The translations under genes were made by a program, and so were the position numbers. Of a stretch of 7,775 nt of DNA, positions 1 to 7,190 are shown in pieces. The stretch lies in the NCBI GenBank assembly GCA_030622395.1, contig JAUXGF010000123.1, positions 1 through 7,775 of the forward strand, in the 5' to 3' direction. The first letter of the stretch is position 1, and every line of letters begins with the position of its first letter. Under the pieces are notes generated by a model. That model saw only the letters and a program-made list of their open reading frames with translations, had not been told where the DNA came from and ran no database searches. Source of the DNA: Calditrichaceae bacterium. GTDB lineage: Bacteria > Calditrichota > Calditrichia > Calditrichales > Calditrichaceae.

Positions 1-3000
1 CGAAGAATCCTTACAGCCTTAGCCATAATGACGTCAGGTCTATATTTGAAGATAAAACAGGTAATCTATGGGTAGGCACTATAAACGGTTTAAATTTATT
101 TAATAGAGAAAAAGAGATATTTATTAGTTATAAATACGACCCCACCAATTTAAGTAGTTTAAGTAACAGCGATATTAGGTCAATTTATACAGACAAAACC
201 GGAGCGTTGTGGATCGGAACATTGGCAGGAGGGGTAAATAAATATGATAGAAAAAAAGACCGCTTCAGGCATTATAAACATAATCCTACTAATCCAAACA
301 GCTTGAGCAATAATTTTATTAAAGCAATTTATAAAGATAGAGACGGCACACTCTGGATAGGAACGTATGGCGGTTTAAATAAATTAGTTTATAAACCTGG
401 TATATCAGGGATAAAAGATAATTATTATTTTATTCATTACAGGCATAATCCCGATGATATTAACAGCATAAGCAGCGACCGTACAAGAACTATCTTTGAA
501 GATAGTAAAGGAGTTTTATGGGTTGGAACCTGGGGCGGAGGACTGAACAAGTTTGACAAAACAACAGAAAAATTTACGCATTACATCCATGATCCTGATG
601 ATCCAAATAGTATAAACGATGATTGGGTACGTAAAATCTTTAAGGATAAAGACGGGATATTATGGATTGTAAATTCTGAAGGATTAGATAAATTTGATAG
701 GGAAAAAGAGATTTTTATACATTATGTGCACGATCCTACTGATCCTACGAGTATAAGCAGCAACAATGTTTCAACAATATTTGAGACTAAAGACGATACT
801 CTTTGGCTAGGGACTGATAACGGACTCAATAAATTTGATAAAATAAATGGGACATTTACTCATTACACACACGACCCTTCGGATTCGAATAGTATAAGCA
901 TTAATCGGATTCGTCCTATTCACGAAGACAAATCCGGCATATTATGGATTGGAAGCGACGGCGGCGGGCTTAACAGATTTGACCGGAAAAACGGTAAATT
1001 CACTTGTTTTACGGAAAATGACGGGCTGCCGAATGATGTTATTTATGGTATACTGGAAGATGATAACGGCAATATATGGTTGAGCACTAATAATGGATTA
1101 TCAAATTTTAATCCATCGCGCCCTGAAGCTAAAAAATTTAAAAATTATGATATTAGCGACGGTTTACAGAGTAATGAATTTAACGGAGGAGCGTATTTTA
1201 AAGCTGAAAACGGTGAAATATTTTTTGGCGGCGTAAATGGAATAAATAGCTTCTTTCCCGATAGACTAAAAGACAATACTTATATACCGCCAATAGTTAT
1301 TACTTCTTTTAAAGTTTTTGATGAAGACGTCAAATTCGATCTAGTCATTTCAAAAATTAAGGAAATTAAATTATCTTATAAGCAAAGCTTCTTTTCGTTT
1401 GAATTTGCCGCTCTTGACTTTACAAGTCCTGAAAAAAATCAATATGCCTATAAATTAGAAGGCTTTGATTCTGATTGGATTATGTGCGGGAACAGGCGCT
1501 ACGCCAGTTATACCAACCTTGACGGCGGTGAATATATTTTTAAAGTCAAAGGCTCAAACAATGACGGTATCTGGAATGAAACAGGCGCTTCTGTAAAAAT
1601 TGTTATTACGCCTCCCTATTGGAAAACATCGTTGTTTAGGATTGTATTTAGTATTTTGATAATCGGTTTTTTGTTTGGTACATATAAAATAAGAATTGAC
1701 CGTATTAATAAACAAAAAGAAAAACTTGAATACATGGTTAATGAGCGAACAGAAGAAATAAAGGAACGGAATAAACTGCTTTTTAAAATTAAAAAGGAAA
1801 CCGATAATATTCTACAAAATGTTGAAGAAGGATTTTTCCTTTTAAACCAGCAGTTTCAAGTTGAATCACAATATTCCAAATCTCTAAAAAAAATACTGGG
1901 TGACCAGGAACCGGCTAATAAGAATTTTATTGAACTAATTAAACGGAAAATTTCATCAAAAGAGCTTACAACCGCTAACGAATATATTGAATTAATGTTT
2001 AACGATGATATTGATGAACAGATGATTAACGAACTGAATCCGTTAAGTAAAATTGAATTTAATTTAATGGGAACTGATGGAAGTATGCCGGCTTCTAAAT
2101 ACCTGTCATTTAAATTTCAAAGAATTCATAACAAAGAAGGCAAAACAATTGAACTTATTGTCACTGTAAATGACATTACCGATCAAGTAAACCTGGCGCA
2201 GCAATTAGAGACAACGGAAGCTAATACAAAAAAACAAATGGAATGGCTGCTTAGTATCCTGCATGTTGAACCGGAACTCTTAAGAGAGTTCATAGAAAGC
2301 GGGCAAAAAGAATTAGACTACATTGACGACGTATTAAAATATAATGAAAAGGAAGCTGATTATAATGCAAGCCTTGAAAATATTTTCCGTTCAATGCATT
2401 TAATAAAGGGGAATGCAAGTTTATTGGATTTAAAATTTTTTGTTAAAAAGACTCACGATTTTGAAGAAACAATTTCTGTGATTAAGAAAAAAACGGATAT
2501 TAAAGGTTCTGATTTTGTACCTTTAGTGCTACAGTTAAGCGAGATGAGAAAAACTATACTTGAACTGGAAAACTTAATTGTACGGATTTCAAAAATTCGC
2601 ACTCATTTTAGACCTAAACGCAGCTATGAAAACAAATTATTTATTGACTCCATCCAAAATTTAATTAACAACTTGGCGGAAGATTTAGGGAAAGAGATAA
2701 AATTTATACATAATGATTTTGACGCTGGAGTTATTCCTTATAAATATAGATTGATGACAAAGGAAATATTAATACAACTGGTGCGAAATGCTGTTTCTCA
2801 TGGAATTGAAAATATAGATGAAAGAGCTAATCTTAAAAAACCGCCCTATGGTTCAATAGAAATATCTTCATTTGTAGATAATAATTCGTTTGGATTAAAT
2901 TTTAGAGATGACGGACGTGGTCTGCAAATTGAAAAATTACGGCAAAAAGCTAAAGACTCGGGGAAATGGGATAACGCTGAAATTGATAAGTGGGATGCTA

Positions 3001-3197
3001 AACAGGCTGCCGATATCATTTTCACACATGGTATTTCAACTTCAGAAAAAGCGGACTTTATAGCGGGCAGGGGAATAGGGATGGATATTATTAATCAAAA
3101 ATTAAAGCAACATAACGGCAGGATTGATGTGTCTTTTGTTGAGGGGGAATACTGTGACTTTACTATTATTCTACCTATAAACAGAAAAAATGTTTAA
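1..3197 (+). CDS. Propeller/Y_Y_Y membrane sensor kinase with Hpt and CheA-type ATPase (5' partial)
   Basis: The reading frame is open from base 3, so the gene enters from the left and 1064 residues are visible. A TTG at 207 lies inside a propeller blade and is not the start. Residues 1-425 are about nine blade repeats (G-x-LWIGT-x-GGLN-K-FD and HDP-x-DP-x-SIS signatures), matching Reg_prop repeats. Residues about 429-538 fit Y_Y_Y, and 542-562 form one membrane helix. A charged coiled coil (around NERTEEIKERN) and a PAS-like domain (about 599-735) follow. An Hpt-like helical domain has phospho-acceptor His799 in MHLIKGNAS. The ATPase has N929 in LVRNAVSHGIE, DDGRG at 969-973 and GRGIGMD at 1022-1028, which are CheA-style boxes. 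No HisKA, CheW-like or receiver domain is present. Likely role: an inner-membrane sensor autophosphorylating its Hpt histidine and passing phosphate to the adjacent receiver; the ligand is unknown. Domain calls are by eye. Confidence 0.93.
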   Translation, partial: KNPYSLSHNDVRSIFEDKTGNLWVGTINGLNLFNREKEIFISYKYDPTNLSSLSNSDIRSIYTDKTGALWIGTLAGGVNKYDRKKDRFRHYKHNPTNPNSLSNNFIKAIYKDRDGTLWIGTYGGLNKLVYKPGISGIKDNYYFIHYRHNPDDINSISSDRTRTIFEDSKGVLWVGTWGGGLNKFDKTTEKFTHYIHDPDDPNSINDDWVRKIFKDKDGILWIVNSEGLDKFDREKEIFIHYVHDPTDPTSISSNNVSTIFETKDDTLWLGTDNGLNKFDKINGTFTHYTHDPSDSNSISINRIRPIHEDKSGILWIGSDGGGLNRFDRKNGKFTCFTENDGLPNDVIYGILEDDNGNIWLSTNNGLSNFNPSRPEAKKFKNYDISDGLQSNEFNGGAYFKAENGEIFFGGVNGINSFFPDRLKDNTYIPPIVITSFKVFDEDVKFDLVISKIKEIKLSYKQSFFSFEFAALDFTSPEKNQYAYKLEGFDSDWIMCGNRRYASYTNLDGGEYIFKVKGSNNDGIWNETGASVKIVITPPYWKTSLFRIVFSILIIGFLFGTYKIRIDRINKQKEKLEYMVNERTEEIKERNKLLFKIKKETDNILQNVEEGFFLLNQQFQVESQYSKSLKKILGDQEPANKNFIELIKRKISSKELTTANEYIELMFNDDIDEQMINELNPLSKIEFNLMGTDGSMPASKYLSFKFQRIHNKEGKTIELIVTVNDITDQVNLAQQLETTEANTKKQMEWLLSILHVEPELLREFIESGQKELDYIDDVLKYNEKEADYNASLENIFRSMHLIKGNASLLDLKFFVKKTHDFEETISVIKKKTDIKGSDFVPLVLQLSEMRKTILELENLIVRISKIRTHFRPKRSYENKLFIDSIQNLINNLAEDLGKEIKFIHNDFDAGVIPYKYRLMTKEILIQLVRNAVSHGIENIDERANLKKPPYGSIEISSFVDNNSFGLNFRDDGRGLQIEKLRQKAKDSGKWDNAEIDKWDAKQAADIIFTHGISTSEKADFIAGRGIGMDIINQKLKQHNGRIDVSFVEGEYCDFTIILPINRKNV
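3..1280 (+). repeat. Tandem propeller-blade coding repeats
   Basis: About nine degenerate units of roughly 45-50 codons encode the beta-propeller of the membrane kinase. Blades 1-7 share the order SIS-x-N, IFED, G-x-LWIGT, GLNKFD and HYxHDP. Blades 8 and 9 are more divergent, and blade 3 has an insertion of about eight residues after GGLNK. Full propeller sensors of this class usually carry more blades, so several probably lie upstream of the window. Confidence 0.8.
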
Positions 3198-3209
3198 ATT
3201 GACAAAAAA

Positions 3210-3242
3210 TTGGAGTAATGAAGAATTGGAGTGTTGGGGTGG
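3210..3242 (+). repeat. Degenerate 8-bp tandem repeat in the gap after the first kinase
   Basis: Four consecutive octamers can be read: TTGGAGTA, ATGAAGAA, TTGGAGTG and TTGGGGTG, followed by a further GG. The TTGGAGT core recurs exactly 16 bases apart and in changed form 8 bases later. The stretch is G-rich on this strand in an otherwise AT-rich gap. No function can be assigned. Confidence 0.45.
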
Positions 3243-3246
3243 AACA

Positions 3247-3264
3247 ACAATAAATATTTATTGT
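3247..3264. promoter_or_regulatory. 18-bp perfect palindrome upstream of the first cheY-like gene
   Basis: ACAATAAATATTTATTGT is its own reverse complement over all 18 bases. It lies 78 bases before the receiver start codon. It could be an operator for a dimeric regulator. All but four of its bases are A or T, so chance is a real alternative, and with no loop and no T-run it is a poor terminator. Confidence 0.3.
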
Positions 3265-3331
3265 CATAGAAATATGTCTTGCAAAAATTTAATTTTTATG
3301 TAAGATATATTCAGCGAGTCAATTTTTAATT

Positions 3332-3337
3332 AAGGAG
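3332..3337 (+). promoter_or_regulatory. Ribosome binding site for first cheY-like gene
   Basis: AAGGAG lies five bases before ATG 3343 and is part of the TTAAGGAG pattern shared by the genes in this window. It fixes the start of the receiver gene. Confidence 0.8.
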
Positions 3338-3342
3338 ACAAT

Positions 3343-3711
3343 ATGCAGAAAAAAATAAAAGTAATGATTGTCGACGATTCTTCAATTATAAGGCAGGTTA
3401 TTCAGAAGCATTTATCCGAATACAATATCGAGGTAGTCGGCACAGCCGGCGATGGAAAAACCGCTATTGAAGTTTTTAAAAAAACAGATCCGGATATTGT
3501 TACATTAGATATTACCATGCCTGAAGTTGACGGGCTAACCGTATTAGAAGAAATGATGAAAATTAATAATACTGCGAAAGTTATGGTAATTACCGCATTG
3601 TCCGATAAAGCCACGGGATTAAAGGCTATGAAAAAAGGCGCAAAAAGTTTTCTCGGCAAACCCTTTACGCCTGAAAAATTGAAAGAATCTTTTAGCAGAT
3701 TGATTGAATAA
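3343..3711 (+). CDS. Single-domain CheY-like response regulator, copy 1
   Basis: A complete 122-residue receiver with no output domain. The acidic pair is D11-D12, the phospho-acceptor is D56 in TLDITMPEVDG, the switch threonine is T84 in VMVITALSD, and the conserved lysine is K106 in GKPF, so all the catalytic residues are present. It is likely phosphorylated by the upstream membrane kinase and dephosphorylated by the CheX-like protein encoded 19 bases downstream. The tight spacing and separate AAGGAG sites suggest co-transcription with that gene. The family is certain; the output is not. It could act on a flagellar-type or other motor, an enzyme, or a downstream relay, none of which is visible. 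The sequence resembles the CheY branch that ends in FTPEKLKESF-type tails, so the gene name cheY is avoided because chemotaxis is not shown. Confidence 0.95.
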   Translation: MQKKIKVMIVDDSSIIRQVIQKHLSEYNIEVVGTAGDGKTAIEVFKKTDPDIVTLDITMPEVDGLTVLEEMMKINNTAKVMVITALSDKATGLKAMKKGAKSFLGKPFTPEKLKESFSRLIE

Positions 3712-3717
3712 AAAATT

Positions 3718-3723
3718 AAGGAG
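3718..3723 (+). promoter_or_regulatory. Ribosome binding site for cheX-like gene
   Basis: AAGGAG lies seven bases before ATG 3731, in the sequence TTAAGGAGAAAATAA, and so supports that start codon. Nearly the same sequence closes the window at 7761-7775. Confidence 0.8.
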
Positions 3724-3730
3724 AAAATAA

Positions 3731-4177
3731 ATGAACGAGACAGATCTTCATTTTTTTATTGACAGCACAGTAAATTACTTTGAAGAAGTTACTAACGAAA
3801 AAGCAACAACCGGGATACCTTATATAAAAGGAGACGAGCCGGTTGTCCTTGAATATACTGGTATTATCGGTATCTCCGGCAAAAGGAAAGGAAGCGTTTA
3901 TATTACAACCAACGCCGCAATGTTAAATGATCTTGCTAAAATTATCCTTAACTTAGAAGAAGTCGGCGTTGAAGATATAAGGGATTTGATCGGGGAAATT
4001 GCTAATACAATTTCAGGTAATGTTCGCCAGGCTTATGGCAGCGATTTTATGATTTCCGTACCTGTGGTTGTGGACGGTAAAACTAAAGATATAAGATTAC
4101 CGGACAGCATTCAATCATTTGTAATTCCTATAATGTGGAGAAATTACAAATCATTTTTAGCGGTATGTCTTGAATAA
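3731..4177 (+). CDS. CheX-like CheY-phosphate phosphatase
   Basis: A complete 148-residue protein with the CheC/CheX/FliY-type layout. The helix DLIGEIANTISGN carries the E-x-x-N pair (E89 and N92) that in CheX inserts into the receiver active site to speed dephosphorylation. Length and a single such motif fit CheX rather than CheC or FliY, which carry two. The N-terminal MNETDLHFFIDSTVNYFEE and the GIIGISGKRKGSVYI strand also fit CheX. It is soluble, with no signal peptide or membrane segment. It follows the first CheY-like gene after only 19 bases, so it most likely turns off that receiver, and possibly the near-identical second one too. The call rests on the motif and on gene order. Confidence 0.87.
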   Translation: MNETDLHFFIDSTVNYFEEVTNEKATTGIPYIKGDEPVVLEYTGIIGISGKRKGSVYITTNAAMLNDLAKIILNLEEVGVEDIRDLIGEIANTISGNVRQAYGSDFMISVPVVVDGKTKDIRLPDSIQSFVIPIMWRNYKSFLAVCLE

Positions 4178-4466
4178 ACGCTTATGAATTCATTATCTAT
4201 AATCATATTGTCGATAGTTTCAAAGTGTTGAAGAGCCTTCACAAAGCGAGTCTCTACTTAGTATGGGGAATTCGATCCAGAGTATTCTTAAGGAGGTTTT
4301 TAATTTAGACATAATCAGGATAAGTCCGGACACATCGGTATCTGAAAAGGGAGCTTAAAGTATCTAAAAAATCCCTTAATATATTAAAGGCGCTGGCTAT
4401 AAAATTGTTTACCTTGTAATAGATTACAAAAAATCAGTTTAATATAATTAGCCGCAAAGGATTAAT
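4178..4466. other. 289-base gap with possible decayed coding sequence
   Basis: No intact gene is seen. A strong Shine-Dalgarno-like TTAAGGAGG (4288-4296) has no ATG at a usable distance. It is followed in frame by LDIIRISPDTSVSEKGA and then a stop (4356-4358). Another frame gives YIKGAGYKIVYLVIDYK (4380-4430). Such protein-like fragments split across frames suggest a dead gene, but each is short and could be chance. The first fragment recalls CBS-domain text and the second the GxGYK end of winged-helix regulators; neither identity is safe. The promoter of the second kinase presumably lies here. Confidence 0.3.
4414..4429. promoter_or_regulatory. Operator-like palindrome upstream of the ROK kinase gene
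   Basis: TTGTAAT, AG, ATTACAA form perfect 7-bp inverted arms around a 2-bp centre. The site ends 37 bases before ATG 4467, where a regulator could act on the promoter of the second cassette. A TATAAT hexamer at 4443-4448 lies between it and the start, but no convincing -35 element pairs with it. The arms resemble no operator I can name with confidence. Confidence 0.4.
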
Positions 4467-7190
4467 ATGTTTAATAAAGCAATTATCGGAGTTGATTTAG
4501 ACGGAGCTAATGTCCGCGTTGGCAAAGTATACAATAATCAAATCGAAAAGCATTTTACATTAAGCATTTCATCTGAAAAAACACAAGAATATATTTTACA
4601 AGAAGTAATCCAGGCTATTGATAAAATATTTGAACCGAATATTGCCGGAATAGGAATCGGAGTGCCCAGCCTGGTTGATGTAGGACAAGGCATAGTCTAT
4701 AACGTTAAAAATATTCCTTCATGGAAAGAAGTACATTTAAAAGAAATATTAGAAAAGCGCTTTAATGTATCTACTTATGTAAATAATGATGCGAATTGCT
4801 TTGCCGTTGGAGAAAAATATTTTGGCAAAGGACATAATTACAAGAATATTACAGCCTTAATAATCGGCACGGGAATGGGGTCCGGTATCATTATTGATGA
4901 CAAACTCAATTCGGGCGTCAATTGCGGCGCCGGTGAATTTGGGAAAATTCCATACAGAGATCATAATTATGAATATTATTGCAGCGAACAATTTTTTATA
5001 AATCAGCATGACATTAATAGTGAAACATTGTATAACCGCGCCTTGCAAGGTGATAAAACAGCTCTGGATGTATTTAATCAATTTGGCTGTTATTTAGGCG
5101 ATGCTATCATGACAATTCTAAATGCCGTTGATCCGGAGCAGATCATTTTGGGTGGTTCGATTGCTAAAGCGTATTCTTTTTTCCAAGAAGCCATGCGGCG
5201 GCGTTTGAATGATTTTACATATAAGCATACGGTTGAGCGATTGATTATTGAAGTAAGCGAACAACCGCAAATAGCCATACTGGGCGCTGCGGCGCTATAC
5301 TTTGACGCGCAGAAAGTCGTCGAATTAGAAACAGTAAAAATCCAGCGTCAGCAGGCAGAAGACGCTTTAATTCAAGAACAAAATCTTCTTCGCGCCTTAA
5401 TGGATAACATACCGGATAATATTTACTTTAAAGACACTAAATGCCGTTTTACTAAAATCAATAAGGCAATGGCAAATTGGTTCGGGTTTAAAGAAACTTC
5501 GCAGATGATCGGAAAGTCGGATTTTGATTTTTTTACGAAAGAGCATGCCCGGCCGGCTTATGAAGATGAACAGAAAATTATAAAAACCGGTCAGCCTTTG
5601 ATTGGTTTGGAAGAAAAAGAAACCTGGGCCGATGGCAGGGAAACATGGGTTTCAACAACGAAAGTGACGTTTAAAGATGCGGAAGGACATATTAGTGGAA
5701 TTATTGGAATATCCAGAGATATTACAGATCGCAAACATGCTGAGACCAAACTTCATGAGTACCGTAAAAATCTTGAGATAGCCAAAAAAGAGACTGACAA
5801 TATTCTTCAAAACGTTGAAGAAGGATTTTTTCTTTTAAACCGGCAATTCGAAATTAAATCACAATATTCAAAATCTCTGGAGACGATTCTGCGTAAAAAG
5901 GATCCGGCTAATAAAAACCTTATCGAAATCTTAGAACAAAATGTTTCGCCAAAAATACTTATTGAGGCAAAAGAATATATTGAATTAATGTTTAAAGACG
6001 ATATTGATGAGGAAGTGATCAATGAACTTAACCCTTTAATTGAAACTGAGTTTACCCCCCAAAGCGCTGATGGGATAAGGACGGTTTTAAAATATTTATC
6101 ATTTAGATTTAGGCGAATATCTGATAAAAATGGTAAAACAATTGAATTGATTGCCACTGTGAACGATATTACCGAGCATGTGATAATGTCTATACAACTA
6201 AAAAAAACCGAAGCTCATACAAAAAAGCAAATGGAATGGCTGCTTAGCATCCTGCATGTTGAACCGGAGCTTTTAAAGGAATTTATGGAAAGCGGGCAAA
6301 AAGAACTAAATTACATTGATGAGCTATTAAAACAAAGTGAAAAGGGTTCTGATTATGATAGCTGCCTTGAAAATGTTTTCCGTTCCATGCATTTGATTAA
6401 AGGAAATGCAAGTTTATTGGATTTAAAATATTTTGTTAAAGAGGCTCACGGGTTTGAAGAAGAAATTTATAAGATTAAGAATAAAGCAAATATAAGTGGA
6501 TCTGATTTTGTGCCGTTAGTTATACAACTGGGAGAAATGAGAAATAATTTTGATGAACTCAATGATCTGATTGAACGAATTGTTAAAATCCGTACTCATT
6601 TTAGACCTAAACGCAGCTATGAAAACAAATTATTTATTAACTCCATCCAAAATTTAATTACTAACCTGGCACAAGATTTAGAAAAAGATATAAAATTCTT
6701 ACATAATGAATTTGACGCCGGATTTGTTCCTTATCAATACAGATTGTTAACAAAAGAAATTTTAGTGCAGCTTGTGCGCAATGCCGTCTTTCATGGGATT
6801 GAAAGCGCTGATGAACGCATCAAACTTAATAAGAATCCGTATGGTTTGATTGAAATAACTTCATTTGCAGATAACAACGCTTTTAGATTTAAATTTAGAG
6901 ATGACGGACGAGGTCTGCAAATAGGAAAATTGCGGCAAAAGGCAAAAGAAAGTGGAAAATGGAGTGAAACTGAAATAGATCAATGGTCTGACGAAAAGGC
7001 TGCGGGCATCATTTTTAGCCATGGTATTTCCACTTCAGAAAAAACGGGCTTTGTCGCCGGCAGGGGCATTGGGATGGATATTATTAATAATAAATTAGCG
7101 CAACATGATGGGAAAATTAAAGTTAATTTTAAGAAAGGAAAATATTGTGAATTTATTATATCCTTGCCTTTGGAAGATAAAAATCTTTAA
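4467..7190 (+). CDS. Soluble ROK-PAS-Hpt-CheA-ATPase fusion sensor kinase
   Basis: A complete 907-residue protein; ATG 4467 is preceded by AAAGGA and opens directly into the ROK fold. Residues 1-280 are a ROK sugar-kinase domain: phosphate loop DLDGANVR (10-17), catalytic-type D108 in VNNDAN, GTGMGSG (134-140), GAGEFG (154-159) and ILGGS (227-231). Residues about 306-423 are a PAS domain ending in a PAC-like GISRDITDRK. A linker leads to a second PAS-like domain (about 442-575), an Hpt with His642 in MHLIKGNAS, and an ATPase with N772, DDGRG (812-816) and GRGIGMD (865-871). There is no membrane helix, receiver or CheW-like domain. From about residue 440 it is a paralogue of the first kinase. 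I infer a cytoplasmic kinase in which a sugar or analogue bound by the ROK fold controls phosphate flow to the downstream receiver. Whether ROK still phosphorylates sugar is open, since its motifs are altered. The unbroken frame argues against an assembly join. Confidence 0.93.
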   Translation: MFNKAIIGVDLDGANVRVGKVYNNQIEKHFTLSISSEKTQEYILQEVIQAIDKIFEPNIAGIGIGVPSLVDVGQGIVYNVKNIPSWKEVHLKEILEKRFNVSTYVNNDANCFAVGEKYFGKGHNYKNITALIIGTGMGSGIIIDDKLNSGVNCGAGEFGKIPYRDHNYEYYCSEQFFINQHDINSETLYNRALQGDKTALDVFNQFGCYLGDAIMTILNAVDPEQIILGGSIAKAYSFFQEAMRRRLNDFTYKHTVERLIIEVSEQPQIAILGAAALYFDAQKVVELETVKIQRQQAEDALIQEQNLLRALMDNIPDNIYFKDTKCRFTKINKAMANWFGFKETSQMIGKSDFDFFTKEHARPAYEDEQKIIKTGQPLIGLEEKETWADGRETWVSTTKVTFKDAEGHISGIIGISRDITDRKHAETKLHEYRKNLEIAKKETDNILQNVEEGFFLLNRQFEIKSQYSKSLETILRKKDPANKNLIEILEQNVSPKILIEAKEYIELMFKDDIDEEVINELNPLIETEFTPQSADGIRTVLKYLSFRFRRISDKNGKTIELIATVNDITEHVIMSIQLKKTEAHTKKQMEWLLSILHVEPELLKEFMESGQKELNYIDELLKQSEKGSDYDSCLENVFRSMHLIKGNASLLDLKYFVKEAHGFEEEIYKIKNKANISGSDFVPLVIQLGEMRNNFDELNDLIERIVKIRTHFRPKRSYENKLFINSIQNLITNLAQDLEKDIKFLHNEFDAGFVPYQYRLLTKEILVQLVRNAVFHGIESADERIKLNKNPYGLIEITSFADNNAFRFKFRDDGRGLQIGKLRQKAKESGKWSETEIDQWSDEKAAGIIFSHGISTSEKTGFVAGRGIGMDIINNKLAQHDGKIKVNFKKGKYCEFIISLPLEDKNL

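Larger units (their letters stand above)
1791..3711 (+). repeat. Duplicated signalling module, copy 1 (PAS-like/Hpt/ATPase plus CheY)
   Basis: This stretch recurs at about 5784-7658 in the same order and orientation. It begins at the KKETDNILQNVEEGFFLLN segment of the kinase and runs through the ATPase, the gap, and the CheY-like receiver. Upstream of it the two kinases have unrelated sequences. The two CheY products differ at 15 of 122 positions. The kinase modules are more diverged but clearly homologous throughout. Confidence 0.9.

Noticed and set aside
207..209. TTG as the start codon of the first kinase
   Set aside because: The frame is open back to base 3 and encodes further propeller blades with the same signatures, so the true start lies outside the window.
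3199..3204. Perfect TTGACA right after the first kinase stop codon, as a -35 element
   Set aside because: The best -10 at correct spacing is AAGAAT, matching four of six, and it falls in the octamer repeat. This is not enough to call a promoter.
3402..3659. Minus-strand open frame opposite the first receiver, with a similar one at 7367-7759
   Set aside because: Both are mirror images of the conserved receiver genes. They have no Shine-Dalgarno site, and their resemblance to each other follows from the sense-strand duplication.
4308..4355. Fragment of a CBS domain (IIRISPDTSVSEKGA)
   Set aside because: The match to typical CBS text is about a dozen residues, with a stop immediately after; it is too short to name.
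4264..4412. Decayed OmpR/PhoB winged-helix domain (VWG, later HIGI, then GAGYK)
   Set aside because: The motif order is suggestive, but three frames are needed and the spacing to the HI motif is about eight residues too long. It is kept only as an unidentified possible relic.
4857..6157. Three minus-strand open frames (74, 62 and 116 residues) inside the second kinase gene
   Set aside because: They lie fully within well-supported coding sequence and show no recognisable domain or binding site.
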